Assembly: GCF_039555335.1 (NCBI RefSeq)
Contig: NC_092644.1
Span: forward strand, 50,729,281 to 50,793,280
Source: Amphiura filiformis
Taxonomy: Eukaryota; Echinodermata; Ophiuroidea; Amphilepidida; Amphiuridae
DNA: 64,000 bases
Direction: 5' to 3'
Below the pieces are notes generated by a model, which saw nothing but the letters and a program-made list of their open reading frames with translations, was not told the origin of the DNA and did no database searches. Below are positions 36,701 through 43,680 of this stretch, in pieces (within the stretch, counting starts at the first letter, position 1; every line of letters begins with the position of its first letter). The position numbers were made by a program, and so were the translations under genes.

Positions 36701-36768
36701 GAGTTAGGCTGCCACCAGAAAACAAAGGATATAGAGGCGGTGCTTCAGCATATCCATGGCCAAAATAA
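15593..36768 (+). CDS. RC3H1: Roquin (RC3H) gene, 16 coding exons
   Basis: This is the orthologue of vertebrate Roquin-1/2, a cytoplasmic RING E3 ligase and RNA-binding protein that binds stem-loop decay elements in 3'UTRs and recruits deadenylation machinery. Coding join: 15593-15727, 17481-17691, 21425-21665, 23195-23418, 23671-23823, 24852-24984, 26934-27055, 27819-27931, 28713-28925, 29442-29569, 30412-30863, 31313-32368, 33397-33490, 34796-34888, 35607-35738, 36283-36768. All introns are GT-AG and all phases match. The sum is 3986 nt, or 3984 (1327 residues plus stop) after skipping one surplus base in exons 3 and 12. Domain order: RING 15-54, HEPN/ROQ about 85-400, CCCH finger 418-437, Pro/His-rich linker, coiled coil 1061-1091, MIU-like motifs near 1126-1137 and 1290-1301. 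Human RC3H1 and RC3H2 are about 1130 and 1190 residues. The two frameshifts mean the assembled sequence does not encode the full protein as written. Confidence 0.93.
15757..15880. mobile_element. Small foldback MITE in Roquin intron 1
   Basis: CAGGAAAAACCTCCTATGT and its complement ACATAGGAGGTTTTTCCTG bound the stretch. A second inner pair (GGCCC-TGAATATGTTTAAA and TTTAAACATGTTCAGGGGCC) extends the hairpin. It starts about 30 bp after the RING-exon donor. Confidence 0.75.
16198..16385. mobile_element. Foldback MITE in Roquin intron 1
   Basis: CTCAAGTTACGGGTAACGTC and the stretch to ATTCAAAT are inverted as ATTTAAAT to TTACTTTCAACTTGAG, about 50 bp per arm with mismatches. Target duplication not resolved. 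Confidence 0.65.
16469..16992. mobile_element. MITE in Roquin intron 1
   Basis: Left end GTAGGCACCGGAGTTTTTGC and right end GCGCGAAACTCTGGTGCCTAC are imperfect inverted repeats. The interior holds several GCGCATTTT/CAGCGC words. Target duplication ambiguous. Confidence 0.7.
17481..17691 (+). CDS. RC3H1: Roquin exon 2: RING end and HEPN start
   Basis: Residues 46-115 plus one base. It supplies the last RING pair C51 and D54 (sequence QCPFDQ); an Asp ligand at this place is characteristic of Roquin. It then runs through LLQLVGAE into the start of the HEPN segment ([19 protein letters not shown]). Acceptor TTTCTGTAG, donor G|GTAAGG, phase 1. The open frame continues to 17927 only as intron read-through. 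Confidence 0.95.
18212..18269 (+). pseudogene. Partial duplicate of Roquin exon 2 in intron 2
   Basis: This 58-bp stretch encodes [19 protein letters not shown] and is a diverged copy of the last 58 bp of exon 2. It is preceded by a usable-looking acceptor (CATATCAG) and keeps the donor (G|GTAAGG). Six of 19 codons differ, three of them silently. Its phases are 0 in and 1 out, while exon 2 ends in phase 1, so adding it after exon 2 would break the frame. It could be a dead exon fragment or a rarely used poison exon. Confidence 0.8.
19784..20036. mobile_element. TA-flanked MITE (TGTGACACGATCAAGGG family), copy 1
   Basis: The ends TGTGACACGATCAAGGG and CCTTGATCATGTCACA are inverted repeats flanked by TA (19782-19783, 20037-20038), as in Tc1/mariner-derived MITEs. 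A second copy, in opposite orientation, lies at 37853-38085. Confidence 0.82.
21425..21665 (+). CDS. RC3H1: Roquin exon 3: ROQ domain start, with a +1 frameshift
   Basis: Residues 116-195. The first part reads [19 protein letters not shown] and continues to QLVEEE in one frame. The rest reads [17 protein letters not shown] and on to CQFLGP in the next frame. Both halves match Roquin strongly, so one surplus base lies within about 21511-21523 (GAGGAAGAAGAGGCG). Read literally the frame ends at a stop at 21619-21621. Acceptor TTCCACAG, donor G|GTGAGT, phases 1 and 1 once the base is skipped. An assembly error in the purine-rich run is the simplest explanation. Confidence 0.92.
22043..23133. mobile_element. 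TTAA-flanked foldback MITE, copy 1, split by a SINE
   Basis: The ends are GGGCTGGGGTATGAACG on the left and GATCCC on the right, each next to TTAA (22039-22042, 23134-23137), the piggyBac-type target. The arms are long imperfect inverted repeats covering most of the element. A related 660-bp copy lies at 45270-45929. This copy is about 430 bp longer because a tRNA-SINE entered at its centre. Confidence 0.88.
22474..22896 (+). mobile_element. tRNA-derived SINE
   Basis: A pol III A box (TGGCGCAATGG, 22485-22495) and B box (GGTTCGATTT, about 22529-22538) stand at tRNA spacing near the start. The element ends in AAATC repeats. Comparison with the 45270 MITE copy, which runs straight from CTTTAAGAATA to TATCATTAG, shows this block is an insertion. 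Its body includes a CCTCCGTCC/GGACGTTAACCCGTCGG segment. Confidence 0.85.
23195..23418 (+). CDS. RC3H1: Roquin exon 4: ROQ RNA-binding core
   Basis: Residues 196-270. This is the most conserved exon and reads without gaps against the mammalian ROQ domain. M197 corresponds to mouse Met199, the residue mutated to Arg in the sanroque allele. R217/K218, K237 and R258 correspond to human R219/K220, K239 and R260, which contact the stem-loop RNA. Acceptor CAAACAG, donor GAG|GTAAGT, phase 0. Confidence 0.96.
23671..23823 (+). CDS. RC3H1: Roquin exon 5: ROQ winged-helix end
   Basis: Residues 271-321. It carries [20 protein letters not shown] and QWSSLLYGD, nearly identical to vertebrate Roquin, ending SIIDK. 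Acceptor CTCTTTGCAG, donor AAG|GTAAAT; 153 bp, phase 0 at both ends. Confidence 0.96.
23851..24073. mobile_element. MITE, TACYGTAAAACC family, copy 1 (intron 5)
   Basis: The ends TACTGTAAAACCTCGCCTGC and the complement of TACCGTAAAACCTCGTCTAC are inverted repeats that include a terminal TA. It starts 28 bp after the exon 5 donor. A second copy lies at 32885-33107 in intron 12. Confidence 0.82.
24386..24735. mobile_element. hAT-type MITE in Roquin intron 5
   Basis: The ends are CAGAGCTGCCAAC and GTTGGCAGCTCTG. CTTTATG is duplicated at 24379-24385 and 24736-24742 (8 bp if the boundary G is counted once). The interior repeats AATCTTCTGCATTTGCAGCC. Confidence 0.85.
24852..24984 (+). CDS. RC3H1: Roquin exon 6: C-terminal HEPN segment
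   Basis: Residues 322-365. It reads LQTPASF followed by [17 protein letters not shown] and LLANINPIP, as in the family. The acceptor is a tandem CAGCAG: using 24848 instead of 24851 adds one Gln. The vertebrate sequence (IIDKLQTPASF) favours 24852. The exon ends in phase 1 at a G|GTAAAC donor. Confidence 0.94.
25180..25500. mobile_element. Two LINE-like tails meeting at an ATTC microsatellite
   Basis: TTGGGCTCCAGGTTGAAATA followed by AAAGCCT and ATTC repeats (25243-25263) looks like the 3' end of a non-LTR element on the plus strand. The following TTTATTTCCATAAAAATC segment resembles a similar tail on the minus strand. No coding part is left. Confidence 0.4.
26934..27055 (+). CDS. RC3H1: Roquin exon 7: end of HEPN region
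   Basis: Residues 366-406. The segment [20 protein letters not shown] aligns with the vertebrate WEQLENGLVAVRTVVHGLVD and closes the folded N-terminal half. Acceptor TGTTACAG, donor CAG|GTAGGT; it enters in phase 1 and leaves in phase 0. Confidence 0.92.
27819..27931 (+). CDS. RC3H1: Roquin exon 8: CCCH zinc finger
   Basis: Residues 407-443 plus two bases. The ligands C418, C427, C433 and H437 form a C-x8-C-x5-C-x3-H finger ([22 protein letters not shown]), preceded by the usual YKT basic lead-in. The finger aids recognition of AU-rich RNA in this family. Acceptor CCTTGTAG, donor AA|GTAAGT. Confidence 0.96.
28108..28480. mobile_element. MITE in Roquin intron 8
   Basis: TAAAGCCACGATTTCTC at the left and GAGAAATCGTGGCTTTA at the right are exact complements. 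The interior holds TTCCGTGATTTTCCG-like words related to the element at 50825-51163. Target duplication not resolved. Confidence 0.72.
28713..28925 (+). CDS. RC3H1: Roquin exon 9: basic Ser-rich linker
   Basis: Residues 444-515. It starts [11 protein letters not shown] after the finger, like the vertebrate KFRKMNKRL, and becomes a Ser/Met-rich linker ending INERKMTR. Acceptor ACTCAAG, donor AG|GTTGGT (weak); phase 2 at both ends. The donor is chosen because it rejoins exon 10 in frame. Confidence 0.85.
29442..29569 (+). CDS. RC3H1: Roquin exon 10: proline-rich linker
   Basis: Residues 515-557 ([17 protein letters not shown], ending RPPDHYG). It is a low-complexity Pro/His/Tyr-rich segment with no strong family match beyond composition. 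Acceptor AATTTCAG, donor G|GTAAGT; enters in phase 2, leaves in phase 1. Confidence 0.82.
30412..30863 (+). CDS. RC3H1: Roquin exon 11: Pro/His/Tyr-rich region
   Basis: Residues 558-708. Disordered sequence rich in Pro, His, Tyr and Asp, comparable in position and composition to the vertebrate Roquin region that contacts deadenylase factors. No catalytic motif is visible. Acceptor TTTAATAG, donor AAG|GTCTGT; enters in phase 1, leaves in phase 0. Confidence 0.83.
31313..32368 (+). CDS. RC3H1: Roquin exon 12: long linker, with a +1 frameshift and a 15-bp repeat
   Basis: Residues 709-1060. The first frame gives [20 protein letters not shown], matching the vertebrate LDELHRRRKEIMAQLEERKV. From about 31518 the next frame carries the protein (YKYFDPWTS, like YSQYSPWSCDT) to the donor. 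The switch must lie between the stop of frame 2 at 31515-31517 and the stop of frame 1 at 31592-31594; the C run at 31537-31540 is a good candidate. The end is a degenerate five-residue repeat (RDAIH/RDTVP type) at about 32172-32340. Acceptor TCTGTTTAG, donor AG|GTAGGT. Confidence 0.88.
32885..33107. mobile_element. MITE, TACYGTAAAACC family, copy 2 (intron 12)
   Basis: Ends TACCGTAAAACCCTGTCTAC and GTAGACGGGGTTTTACGGTA are inverted repeats. Both ends match the copy at 23851-24073; the interiors have partly diverged. Confidence 0.82.
33397..33490 (+). CDS. RC3H1: Roquin exon 13: coiled coil
   Basis: Residues 1060-1091. [19 protein letters not shown] aligns with the vertebrate Roquin coiled coil LRLELQQLNHQISQQTQL. 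Acceptor TTTCTGCAG, donor AAG|GTAAGA; phase 2 in, phase 0 out. Confidence 0.88.
33491..34795 (+). other. RC3H1: Roquin intron 13, nothing recognised
   Basis: Open frames of up to 118 codons (33782-34138) occur but lack family similarity and splice context. No repeat boundary is clear. Confidence 0.4.
34796..34888 (+). CDS. RC3H1: Roquin exon 14
   Basis: Residues 1092-1122 ([20 protein letters not shown], then [10 protein letters not shown]). It weakly resembles the segment after the coiled coil in vertebrates. 93 bp, phase 0 at both ends, with clean TTTTTTGCAG acceptor and CAG|GTAGGT donor. The exon could be skipped without a frame change. Confidence 0.78.
34933..35143. mobile_element. Foldback MITE in Roquin intron 14
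   Basis: ATAAAAACAAATAAAAACA then CGGCTCTCAA and GATATTCAA on the left are inverted on the right (TTGAATATCTCGTTTTGAGA, then TTTTTATTTGTTTTTAT). Arms are about 50 bp. Confidence 0.78.
35149..35541. mobile_element. Second foldback MITE in Roquin intron 14
   Basis: An arm of about 90 bp beginning ATGAGTTTGTTTTAAATAAA is inverted at 35455-35541 with about 85-90% identity. It lies immediately after the 34933-35143 element and ends about 65 bp before exon 15. Confidence 0.78.
35607..35738 (+). CDS. RC3H1: Roquin exon 15: MIU-like motif 1
   Basis: Residues 1123-1166. [12 protein letters not shown] at 1126-1137 fits the ubiquitin-binding MIU pattern (acidic, hydrophobic-Ala-x-x-Leu, acidic), as in CCDC50-type proteins. 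An acidic/hydrophobic stretch follows ([12 protein letters not shown]). I recall no such motif in vertebrate Roquins. Acceptor CATTTAG, donor TTG|GTAAGT; 132 bp, phase 0. Confidence 0.78.
36283..36768 (+). CDS. RC3H1: Roquin exon 16: charged repeats, polyQ, MIU-like motif 2, stop
   Basis: Residues 1167-1327. It begins with four ~11-residue repeats of the form [11 protein letters not shown], probably one long helix. A Gln/His-rich tract follows, then [12 protein letters not shown] (1290-1301), a second MIU-like motif, and the end AYPWPK before TAA at 36766. Acceptor CTATCACAG. Together with exon 15 this resembles the C-terminal architecture of CCDC50 more than vertebrate Roquin; the similarity is by motif, not alignment. 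Confidence 0.8.
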   Translation, partial: ENQARDKRLLIHEQQARDIRLSQEQQAREKRLLQEQQARDKKLAEQVHRYEQERAQRFEQEKAMRMRSYNQRRPRYDDDMLHQGHAQQYQQQWQQQQQSHQQQQQSHQQRYQEQQIRQQQEQEDQMLARQVARDEARAIGVRLPPENKGYRGGASAYPWPK

Positions 36769-36776
36769 ATTGATAC

Positions 36777-37086
36777 TAGGGCTTAACCGATAATGTATTG
36801 ATATCATATCAGCCTGATATTATCGGTATCGGATCGGATCGGATATTGGTAAAAAAAACCTATTCTGAAGTGCTAGGATCATTCACAGTTAATTTGAAAA
36901 CAAATTTGGATAAAAATTACGAATAAATTACAGTTTGTTATCCTTAATATGCAAACCATTAACTTGTGTTTGCCTCTTCATCTTTTTTTATTTATTTTAT
37001 TTTTTACCGATATCGGATCGGATACCAGCCGATATTATAAAATCCATATCAGATCGGTAGACAAATGCCATTTCGGCTGAGCCCTA
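36777..37086. mobile_element. hAT-type MITE directly after the Roquin stop codon
   Basis: Ends TAGGGCTTAACCGATA and TCGGCTGAGCCCTA are inverted repeats, with ATATCGGATCGGAT-rich arms. Exact 8-bp duplications ATTGATAC lie at 36769-36776 and 37087-37094. The left duplication begins on the base after TAA. Confidence 0.9.
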
Positions 37087-37852
37087 ATTGATACCTTAGA
37101 TTGCCACCTGTAAAATGTGCTGAGGCTTATGGATCAACATCTGGGCGTTGTGCCTGCGTAGCGCACAACCAAGAGCCTTGTGGTACAACAGCTTCCAGTG
37201 AGCTGTGGAGATATGTGGTGGCTGAGAGAATTGTGACTGCATAAAAATGTTATTCCTGTGACGCCAGATATCTGCCATCATGTTTGCACAGGCCTTTTTT
37301 GATGGTTTCAGCATTTGATCCTTCACGCACAAATGCAAAACACATGCACCAACGCATTTTAACAGTTGTGTGATGGGCTGTGCTCTACATGTAATGTCCA
37401 AAACATTTACACGCAAATCGATGTACATTCAAGATGGCGACAGGAGGAATAACCTCTATTGTGGATGGTTATAGTAGATTGATATAGGATGTGGGTGCTG
37501 TATCTATTGATTAAACATATCAGTTGTAATAGTGCACTAACTGATGTTAAGACACAGAAGTTTTAAAAAAAATGACACAAAGACAGATGACACAGGTACA
37601 CATGTAGTTCTAGGTGAGTGTATATGGTCAGCAGAATAACAGGAAGGGAAGGTTTAATTAACTAATAAAAGTTGTAATATAGTAGTATGCCTGTGAGCAT
37701 AACCGAGAGTGTACATAGTATGGTATGTATTATCGTGCTATAAAAAACATCATAAACTTTGTGATCACTTGTTTGAAAAATTATAATAATTCCTGGTAAA
37801 CTGTAAGAATACAGCCATTCATGTTATCTTCACTATCTTGTGAATACACAAA

Positions 37853-38085
37853 TGTGACATGATCAAGGGGAATTAGTCACATGTCGACCCTGGTCGAAAA
37901 CGAGTTTTACATTTGTTTCTGAAGAGGACATTTAGAGCTTTGAGATACGGCTTTTCTTTGAGAAGTTACATCAGTTTATCAATCGCTGAAAACAATATAA
38001 AACAAAAATATTTTAACACTTCCTTTACCAATATCTCAAAATCAATATTAGCGACATCCGACTCATTTCCCTTGATCGTGTCACA
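37853..38085. mobile_element. TGTGACACGATCAAGGG MITE, copy 2
   Basis: TGTGACATGATCAAGGGGAA and TTTCCCTTGATCGTGTCACA bound it. The interior matches the complement of the 19784-20036 copy. TA flanks are not preserved. An open frame of 70 codons inside is chance. Confidence 0.8.
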
Positions 38086-38775
38086 AATGGTATGTTGCTA
38101 TATAACTTCTATTTCAAAAAGCTAAATGAGCTTTACATGTATTGCCAGCATTTTGTAAACCAGCATGAAATTATTTTCTCTTAAAATAATTGTACTTACA
38201 CTATGTAGCATATACACATGTAAATTGAGTGATTGTATACATTTTCTAGTAATACATAATTTTAACAAGTTGCTGTGATAGTTTAAGTAGATTTTACTGA
38301 TCTACATTTTTCAATCTGAATGTGTAATAATGGTATTATAATACTACTACAACCAAACATGATCAGCTGAAAACAATTGTCAACCTATCAGAGTTTGTCT
38401 ATTTACTCTGCCAGTTTAATCTTTGTCGGATAAAAATACATAAACTAACAGTTCTTGCATTTATGGATGGGTGATAGTAAAGTATGTTGTCATTCCTTAT
38501 ATGGTGTGGTTTTCAAATGGAAGCGTCTTGTTAGAATTACTAGCTCAACCGGCTAGTGTCAAAGAGTTCAGTTACAGCCTTGATGCTATCCATACAAGAA
38601 AATATTGATTTCATTGTAAATATTCAAAAGTACCCTTAAGAGAGTAGCATGTATACTCTGATTATTAGTAATTAATCATTTGATACTAATTCCAGTATAT
38701 TCAACCCACTGCCATATTAAGCACAGAATTGTAATATCCACCTGTCAATGGACAAGAAATAAAAAATCATTACTA

Positions 38776-38932
38776 CAGTCTGTCTAGTCTGAAGTACAAA
38801 ATACCGACGTGGACGCACTCATTGTGCCGACTTTGAAGGCACGTATACCTGCAGCAGAGACGCAGCACTATGCACTGTTTACGCGCTGTGTATGCGCGCG
38901 TTGTCACTTTGTACTTCAGAGTGGACAAACTG
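38776..38932. mobile_element. Small GC-rich inverted-repeat element
   Basis: CAGTCTGTCTAGTCTGAAGT and ACTTCAGAGTGGACAAACTG are imperfect inverted repeats, with a CpG-rich centre (CGCGCGTTG). CAG...CTG ends suggest hAT, but the 8-bp flanks do not match exactly. Confidence 0.6.
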
Positions 38933-39291
38933 TACTTATATTGATTTTGTAAAATTGAAAAGTGCAGTGTAATTTGTTGTTTTAAAACAAATAATATTTA
39001 AAGCTGAAGTAAATCGTTTCCTTAATTCTTCAAAGTTACATTCTGTGACTGTGTGTTACTCATATGAGCATGATCGCAAAAATGATAAACGGTCTCACTG
39101 ATTGGCTGATCAATAATTGTGCCAGCAAGACAGTTGACCTGTGGTTGATGGTGATTATCAAGCACGTAGAAGGGGCAGAGATTTTGTCTCTTGTATGCAC
39201 TCGATGATCAGCACCACGTACCCAGAAATTTGAATAATTAAGAAGTTAACTTTATAGGCTGATAGAAGGCTATGACCTTAATCTTCCACGC

Positions 39292-39418
39292 AGGGAATGT
39301 GAATTTCAAATAGGGTTACCTGAATGAGTGACTCCATTTGAAATTTACACCCCTGTGTGGGAGATTAAGATCATGACTTTCATAGGGGGTGTATGGATTT
39401 CAACTGGAATAGCCCATT
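39292..39418. repeat. Dispersed ATTTGAAAT/CCCCTGTG repeat
   Basis: TTTGAAATTTACACCCCTGT and the flanking AATTTCAAAT/TTTCAACTGGAATAG words match diverged pieces at 24071-24225 and 32770-32885. Probably an old foldback family. Boundaries are soft. Confidence 0.5.
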
Positions 39419-39419
39419 T

Positions 39420-40728
39420 GGTGCAAGCTTGTTTTGTAGAGTTTCTGAATTGATATTATGAGATAATTGCTGACTATATTTTGCTTCTTAAAGTGAGTGT
39501 TTGTGGATTAGCTCCCCAAGATTTCTATGCTATTAATAGTAGTATAATAAGATATGGTGTCCAGAATATATTAATTTGGAATCCATTCACCGCATTGATA
39601 TGCTAAGTCATTTTATTTTGTTGGGTTATTACCTAAACAAATGGGTGGGGGAGAGTGTATGTATTTTCCCCTAGGCCTTTCTTGATATTTTGAGAGGGAT
39701 AGTTATTTAAATTTACTTATTATTACATTTTATTATCAATCATGTACAATAAACTGCAAGATTGTAGCAATCTTTAAAATGTGTAGAATTCTATCATGCT
39801 TAAATGCAAATGTAGTGCAGGAGTATGAGCATGTACATCTACAAAACGTGTGATGGAGATTTTGATTTTGAGTATGTTAAAGACAGACCTTGCAGGATAT
39901 TGTTGTTTCCTTCTCAGATCCTTCAGTGTGCAATAGTATGTCATACTCTGTCCATTAAAAGGTGGAACATGATCTACACAAACAGGGCAATGGTCATGAT
40001 GCTACATGAAGAACTTGGTTCCAACCCATGTTAAGTCCACAAACACATGTTATGATTTACCTGTGCGATATTGCAATGGGTTGTGATGCTATAGTAATTT
40101 CAGTTGGATGCACCATTACAAAGCAAACAGTGGATGGATGCACAGTAACAATAGGGCCTACTGTGTGAGGCCTTTGGTTCCCAAATGAGAACAATAGTCT
40201 GCATATTGTTAAGCAGCATTGTTGTGGTAAATAATGGCTTAATGATGGTACAACTCGATTGTTGCTAATGTCAAACTTGTCAAAGTAATTGTGATTGTAT
40301 CACACAAGTAAATGAGAAACATGTGGTTGTGGACTCAGCATGGTTTGGAAACAAGCTCCTCATAAGTATACACACCTATACTGTCAGATTCCTTTTGCTG
40401 CAGACCTCAGAGGTACACTCCTGCCCAGCTACTTTGTTGCTACTCTAGAGTATCAGTGTAGTACCAATATTGTACCAGTGTGTGTACTGTATGTCTGATT
40501 CCAATGTGAATACCCAAAGAGTACCAATAGAGAAGCTGTACCTATGGGGGCATCATTAATAGGAATCTAGTAGTGTATGTTTATGTGGCTGTTGTTGGAA
40601 CTGGAAGATTTGAGCAAAAAGGGATGTGCTTTAATGTTAACATTGTCATAAGTTTGCTGCAACATATTAATGATAGCTTGTCTGCGTTTATTACTAAGTA
40701 GATTCATCAGGTATGTTGGTAAACATAA
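39420..40728. other. Intergenic, nothing recognised
   Basis: No supported exon or repeat boundary. The 69-codon frame at 39825-40034 has no recognisable features. Confidence 0.4.
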
Positions 40729-41109
40729 AAGATTTCATTTAAACAAAACAAAACTTAAAACTCTTATGGTTTTGCCTATCAGGGTCGGTAGGCCTCATCA
40801 GAATGATGGTTGTTTACCTTACTTCCGGTTGAGCGAGTGAGCAGTCTATGTCATCAATTGGGACAATGCTAAAATTCTTTGCAAGGAGGACGATGCTAAC
40901 AGAAGAAGAATCAAGAACAGAGACAAGGGGGCCCACTTCCTTAGACACGTGTATGATCCTCTCCTGGCTAATAATACACCCTCTTCAGTCGGGATACGTC
41001 CAACCGGAAGTAAGAATCTACAACCATCATTCTGTTGATGCCTACCAACCTTAATAGGCGAAACCATAAATAGTGAGTTTTAAGTTTTGTTTTGTTTAAA
41101 TGAAATCTT
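40729..41109. mobile_element. Foldback element, ~110-bp arms
   Basis: AAGATTTCATTTAAACAAAA on the left is inverted at the right end. Inner pairs include CTTACTTCCGGTTG with CAACCGGAAGTAAG and AATGATGGTTGT with ACAACCATCATT. Coding potential none. Confidence 0.8.
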
Positions 41110-41406
41110 TGATAATATTGTCTGCATATAGTATGTGAAGAAAAATGTATATGGGGGCATTAAATCAAGCTAGAAACATCTAGGTTATTTATTGTATGAT
41201 AATCACTTACAAGTGCACTTGTAGTTAGTACTATGCCTAGGTAGTAAAAGTCTGATGTGAGTTTTATGCATATATTTAAGTAAACAATGGATAAGGTAAA
41301 CTAATCAAATCCATAAAGATGGGGAGAGTTATAGGTTCCCACATTTTATTGCATGAGAAATTATGTAATCATGCAGATTTGACCCCAGTTGGTAATTCTG
41401 CATAAA

Positions 41407-41656
41407 GCCAAAAAAAGTTTTGTCTCAAAGCTTGCGCGCACATTTGTAAAATCGCAAGATTTGAAAACAAAGAATTGCAGACATTTTTTTTATTTCAAAT
41501 TTTTTTTTTTTTTTCTGGAAAAATTCGGCGACAATCAGGTTTATTTTCTCAAAATACCATAAAAATGCCAAGTCGGGAATAAAAAAAAAGAAAAATCGCA
41601 TTTCGCATTTGTTTTCAAACCACTCGTGAGCTTTGAGACAAACCTTTTTTTTTGGC
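41407..41656. mobile_element. MITE with GCCAAAAAAAG ends
   Basis: GCCAAAAAAAGTTTTGTCTC then AAAGCTTGCG on the left; complement on the right (GAGCTTTGAGACAAACC then poly-T and GGC). Interior AT-rich. Confidence 0.75.
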
Positions 41657-41792
41657 CTAATCATATTATAGTATTAATTAAAGTTCTTACAGAATGGTTT
41701 TACTGTAATGTGTGTTTGTTTTACGTAACAAACAAGTTGAAAAAATGTTTTTTCTCTTGATTTTGAAGAAGTTCATCAGGACTGATATATTT

Positions 41793-41884
41793 TATAATCA
41801 AGTGGCAAAATATGTTTTGCAAGAGCAGTGTAAATCTATGAGTCAATACTGGACTTGCAAAACATATTTTGCTATTTGATTATA
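41793..41884. repeat. Short foldback, ~30-bp arms
   Basis: TATAATCAAGTGGCAAAATA to TGCAAG pairs with CTTGCAAAACATATTTTGCT to GATTATA around a 30-bp loop. Confidence 0.75.
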
Positions 41885-42231
41885 AATTGAGAAAATGTTG
41901 AAAAATTACTTGTTTCAAGTTAGACATGTGCAATGCAAAGGAGATCTTTGGTGATGTTCAGGGAATTGCATTCTTGAGTTCTAGTTTTAATAGATGTGTA
42001 TCTGGTTTTTAAATTGTGTTTATTTGGCTGAGGTTTATTTGAGTTTAAAAAAGAAAATAATTTCAAATTACTAATAAAATACAATATCTACAGAAATATG
42101 GGAGTGCTCTATATCTGGATTTAGGTGTAATTCTTGAATATTTGAGTTTGGTTTGTAATGTGCCAATGTATACCATGTTAACATATTGTGAGCAGGTATC
42201 CAGTAAAGGTGACTTGATAACGGCAAATATA

Positions 42232-42472
42232 TGTGACACGACCTGGTGCATGGGGGCCAAAGGCGGCAAATTTGAAACGGAGATAAAGGTAAAAATATGG
42301 AGTAAGAAAATAGACATCAAAAAACTTTGTAACTTTAGAACCAAGTATGCTAGACCTTTGGTGTTTTCAGTAGATGATAACCTATTGTATGTATATTGTA
42401 TAATGTAATAAGTACAGTAACTCAACTTTTAAAAATGCCTCCTTTAGCCCCCATGGACCAGATCGTGTCACA
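42232..42472. mobile_element. TA-flanked MITE with TGTGACACGA ends
   Basis: TGTGACACGACCTGGTGCAT and ATGGACCAGATCGTGTCACA are inverted repeats followed inward by GGGGGC/GCCCCC. TA lies at 42230-42231 and 42473-42474. Its terminal 9 bp match the 19784 and 37853 family but the body does not. Confidence 0.83.
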
Positions 42473-43264
42473 TACATGAAAAGTGATATATTTCCTGATG
42501 CACAATTTTGACATGAGACAAGTGATTTTTCATCAAGATTGGGTGCAATGTACCCATATGATATGAAGGATACAAGTAAATGATAAAATGTCTGATGAAA
42601 GCAGTGACATTTATTTGTTTGATAAAAGTGTACTTATGACATGAATGGCTTGAAAAGAGTTAAATATTTTGCTGTGACTTTCATGATGAACTCGGGTTTA
42701 TCGGCAGAAAATACATACTGCCAAAATGTAAAGTAGATTGTTAATGTGCCAATTTGCTTTTGTTAACAATAACTACAACTTGTCATGCAAGTGTATATAG
42801 CAATCTCTCACTGCTAAACAAAGACAATGTATGATGTTATTTAGTTGTGTGAATTGTGCGAGAAATGGTTTTATTCTATGGATAAGCAATGGTAATTTAA
42901 TTAAATAATGGAAAATATTTGCAAGTTGGAGTGGTCAATATATTACTAAGTTATTGGCTTGTGTACTTGCCTTTTCAGTTGATTTTTTCAGTCGAGGATA
43001 TTTGGTGTGAAATTAAGACACCTTAAAACAAGTAGTTTTAATATGCCAACAAGAAAAATTGCACCAAATTAAAGTTAAACATAATACATAGAAAAGATGT
43101 ATCATTGCATAAGTGGAGGACTTGGAACCAGTATTGGCCATAGCCAACATTACTTACAGGTGTGTGACCTGATTGATGGCCTCCCCCCCCCCACATTAAA
43201 AAGTGCACAATGGCTCTGGAAGGGGGATAAGAGATTTGGTCTGATCATTATTAGGTAGCCCTTT

Positions 43265-43660
43265 GGCAAACCTACGTCAATGCTCCTTCCTGACAGAGTC
43301 GAGATTGTAGCCACCAAAAGCACTTAAGTATGTTTCAAGAGCTCCACCCAGGATTATTCTACAAGCTCTTTTTGAGTTGCTTAAGTGTCCTACGACTGTT
43401 TGGCAGAAATGCTTGAATGCCACACAACATTGGCATACTCAAAAACTGGTCATACATAGCCACTGTACAGGACACCAAGCCTTCTATCAAAACCAAATCT
43501 CTCGGGGGTTCAAAGCATAAAGAACATCTTATTAGCCTTTGTTATCGTATTATCGATCTGTGAATTCCCTTTGAGGTTGCTTTGCAGAAAAAATCCAAGA
43601 CATTGGCTTCATGTATGACAGTGGCTTGTTACCCATTCTTAAGGCGCTGTACTGGTGATT
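43265..43660 (-). pseudogene. LINE reverse-transcriptase tail, copy A (dead)
   Basis: The minus strand encodes a decayed version of the same C-terminal LINE segment seen at 49765-50180, with stops and indels. Words such as the complement of GTTGCTTTGCAGAAAAAATC and GCCACTGTACAGGACACC correspond block by block. It resembles the end of CR1/Jockey-type ORF2 proteins. Confidence 0.65.
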
Positions 43661-43680
43661 GTCTATACTAGAACAGACTT

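Larger units (their letters stand above)
36769..38763 (+). other. RC3H1: Probable Roquin 3'UTR and downstream flank
   Basis: The region after the stop has no further coding sequence. AATAAA hexamers lie at 37664-37669 and 38758-38763; either could be the polyadenylation signal and I cannot choose. The first 326 bp are a MITE with its duplicated target, so the mature 3'UTR probably contains transposon sequence. Confidence 0.35.
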
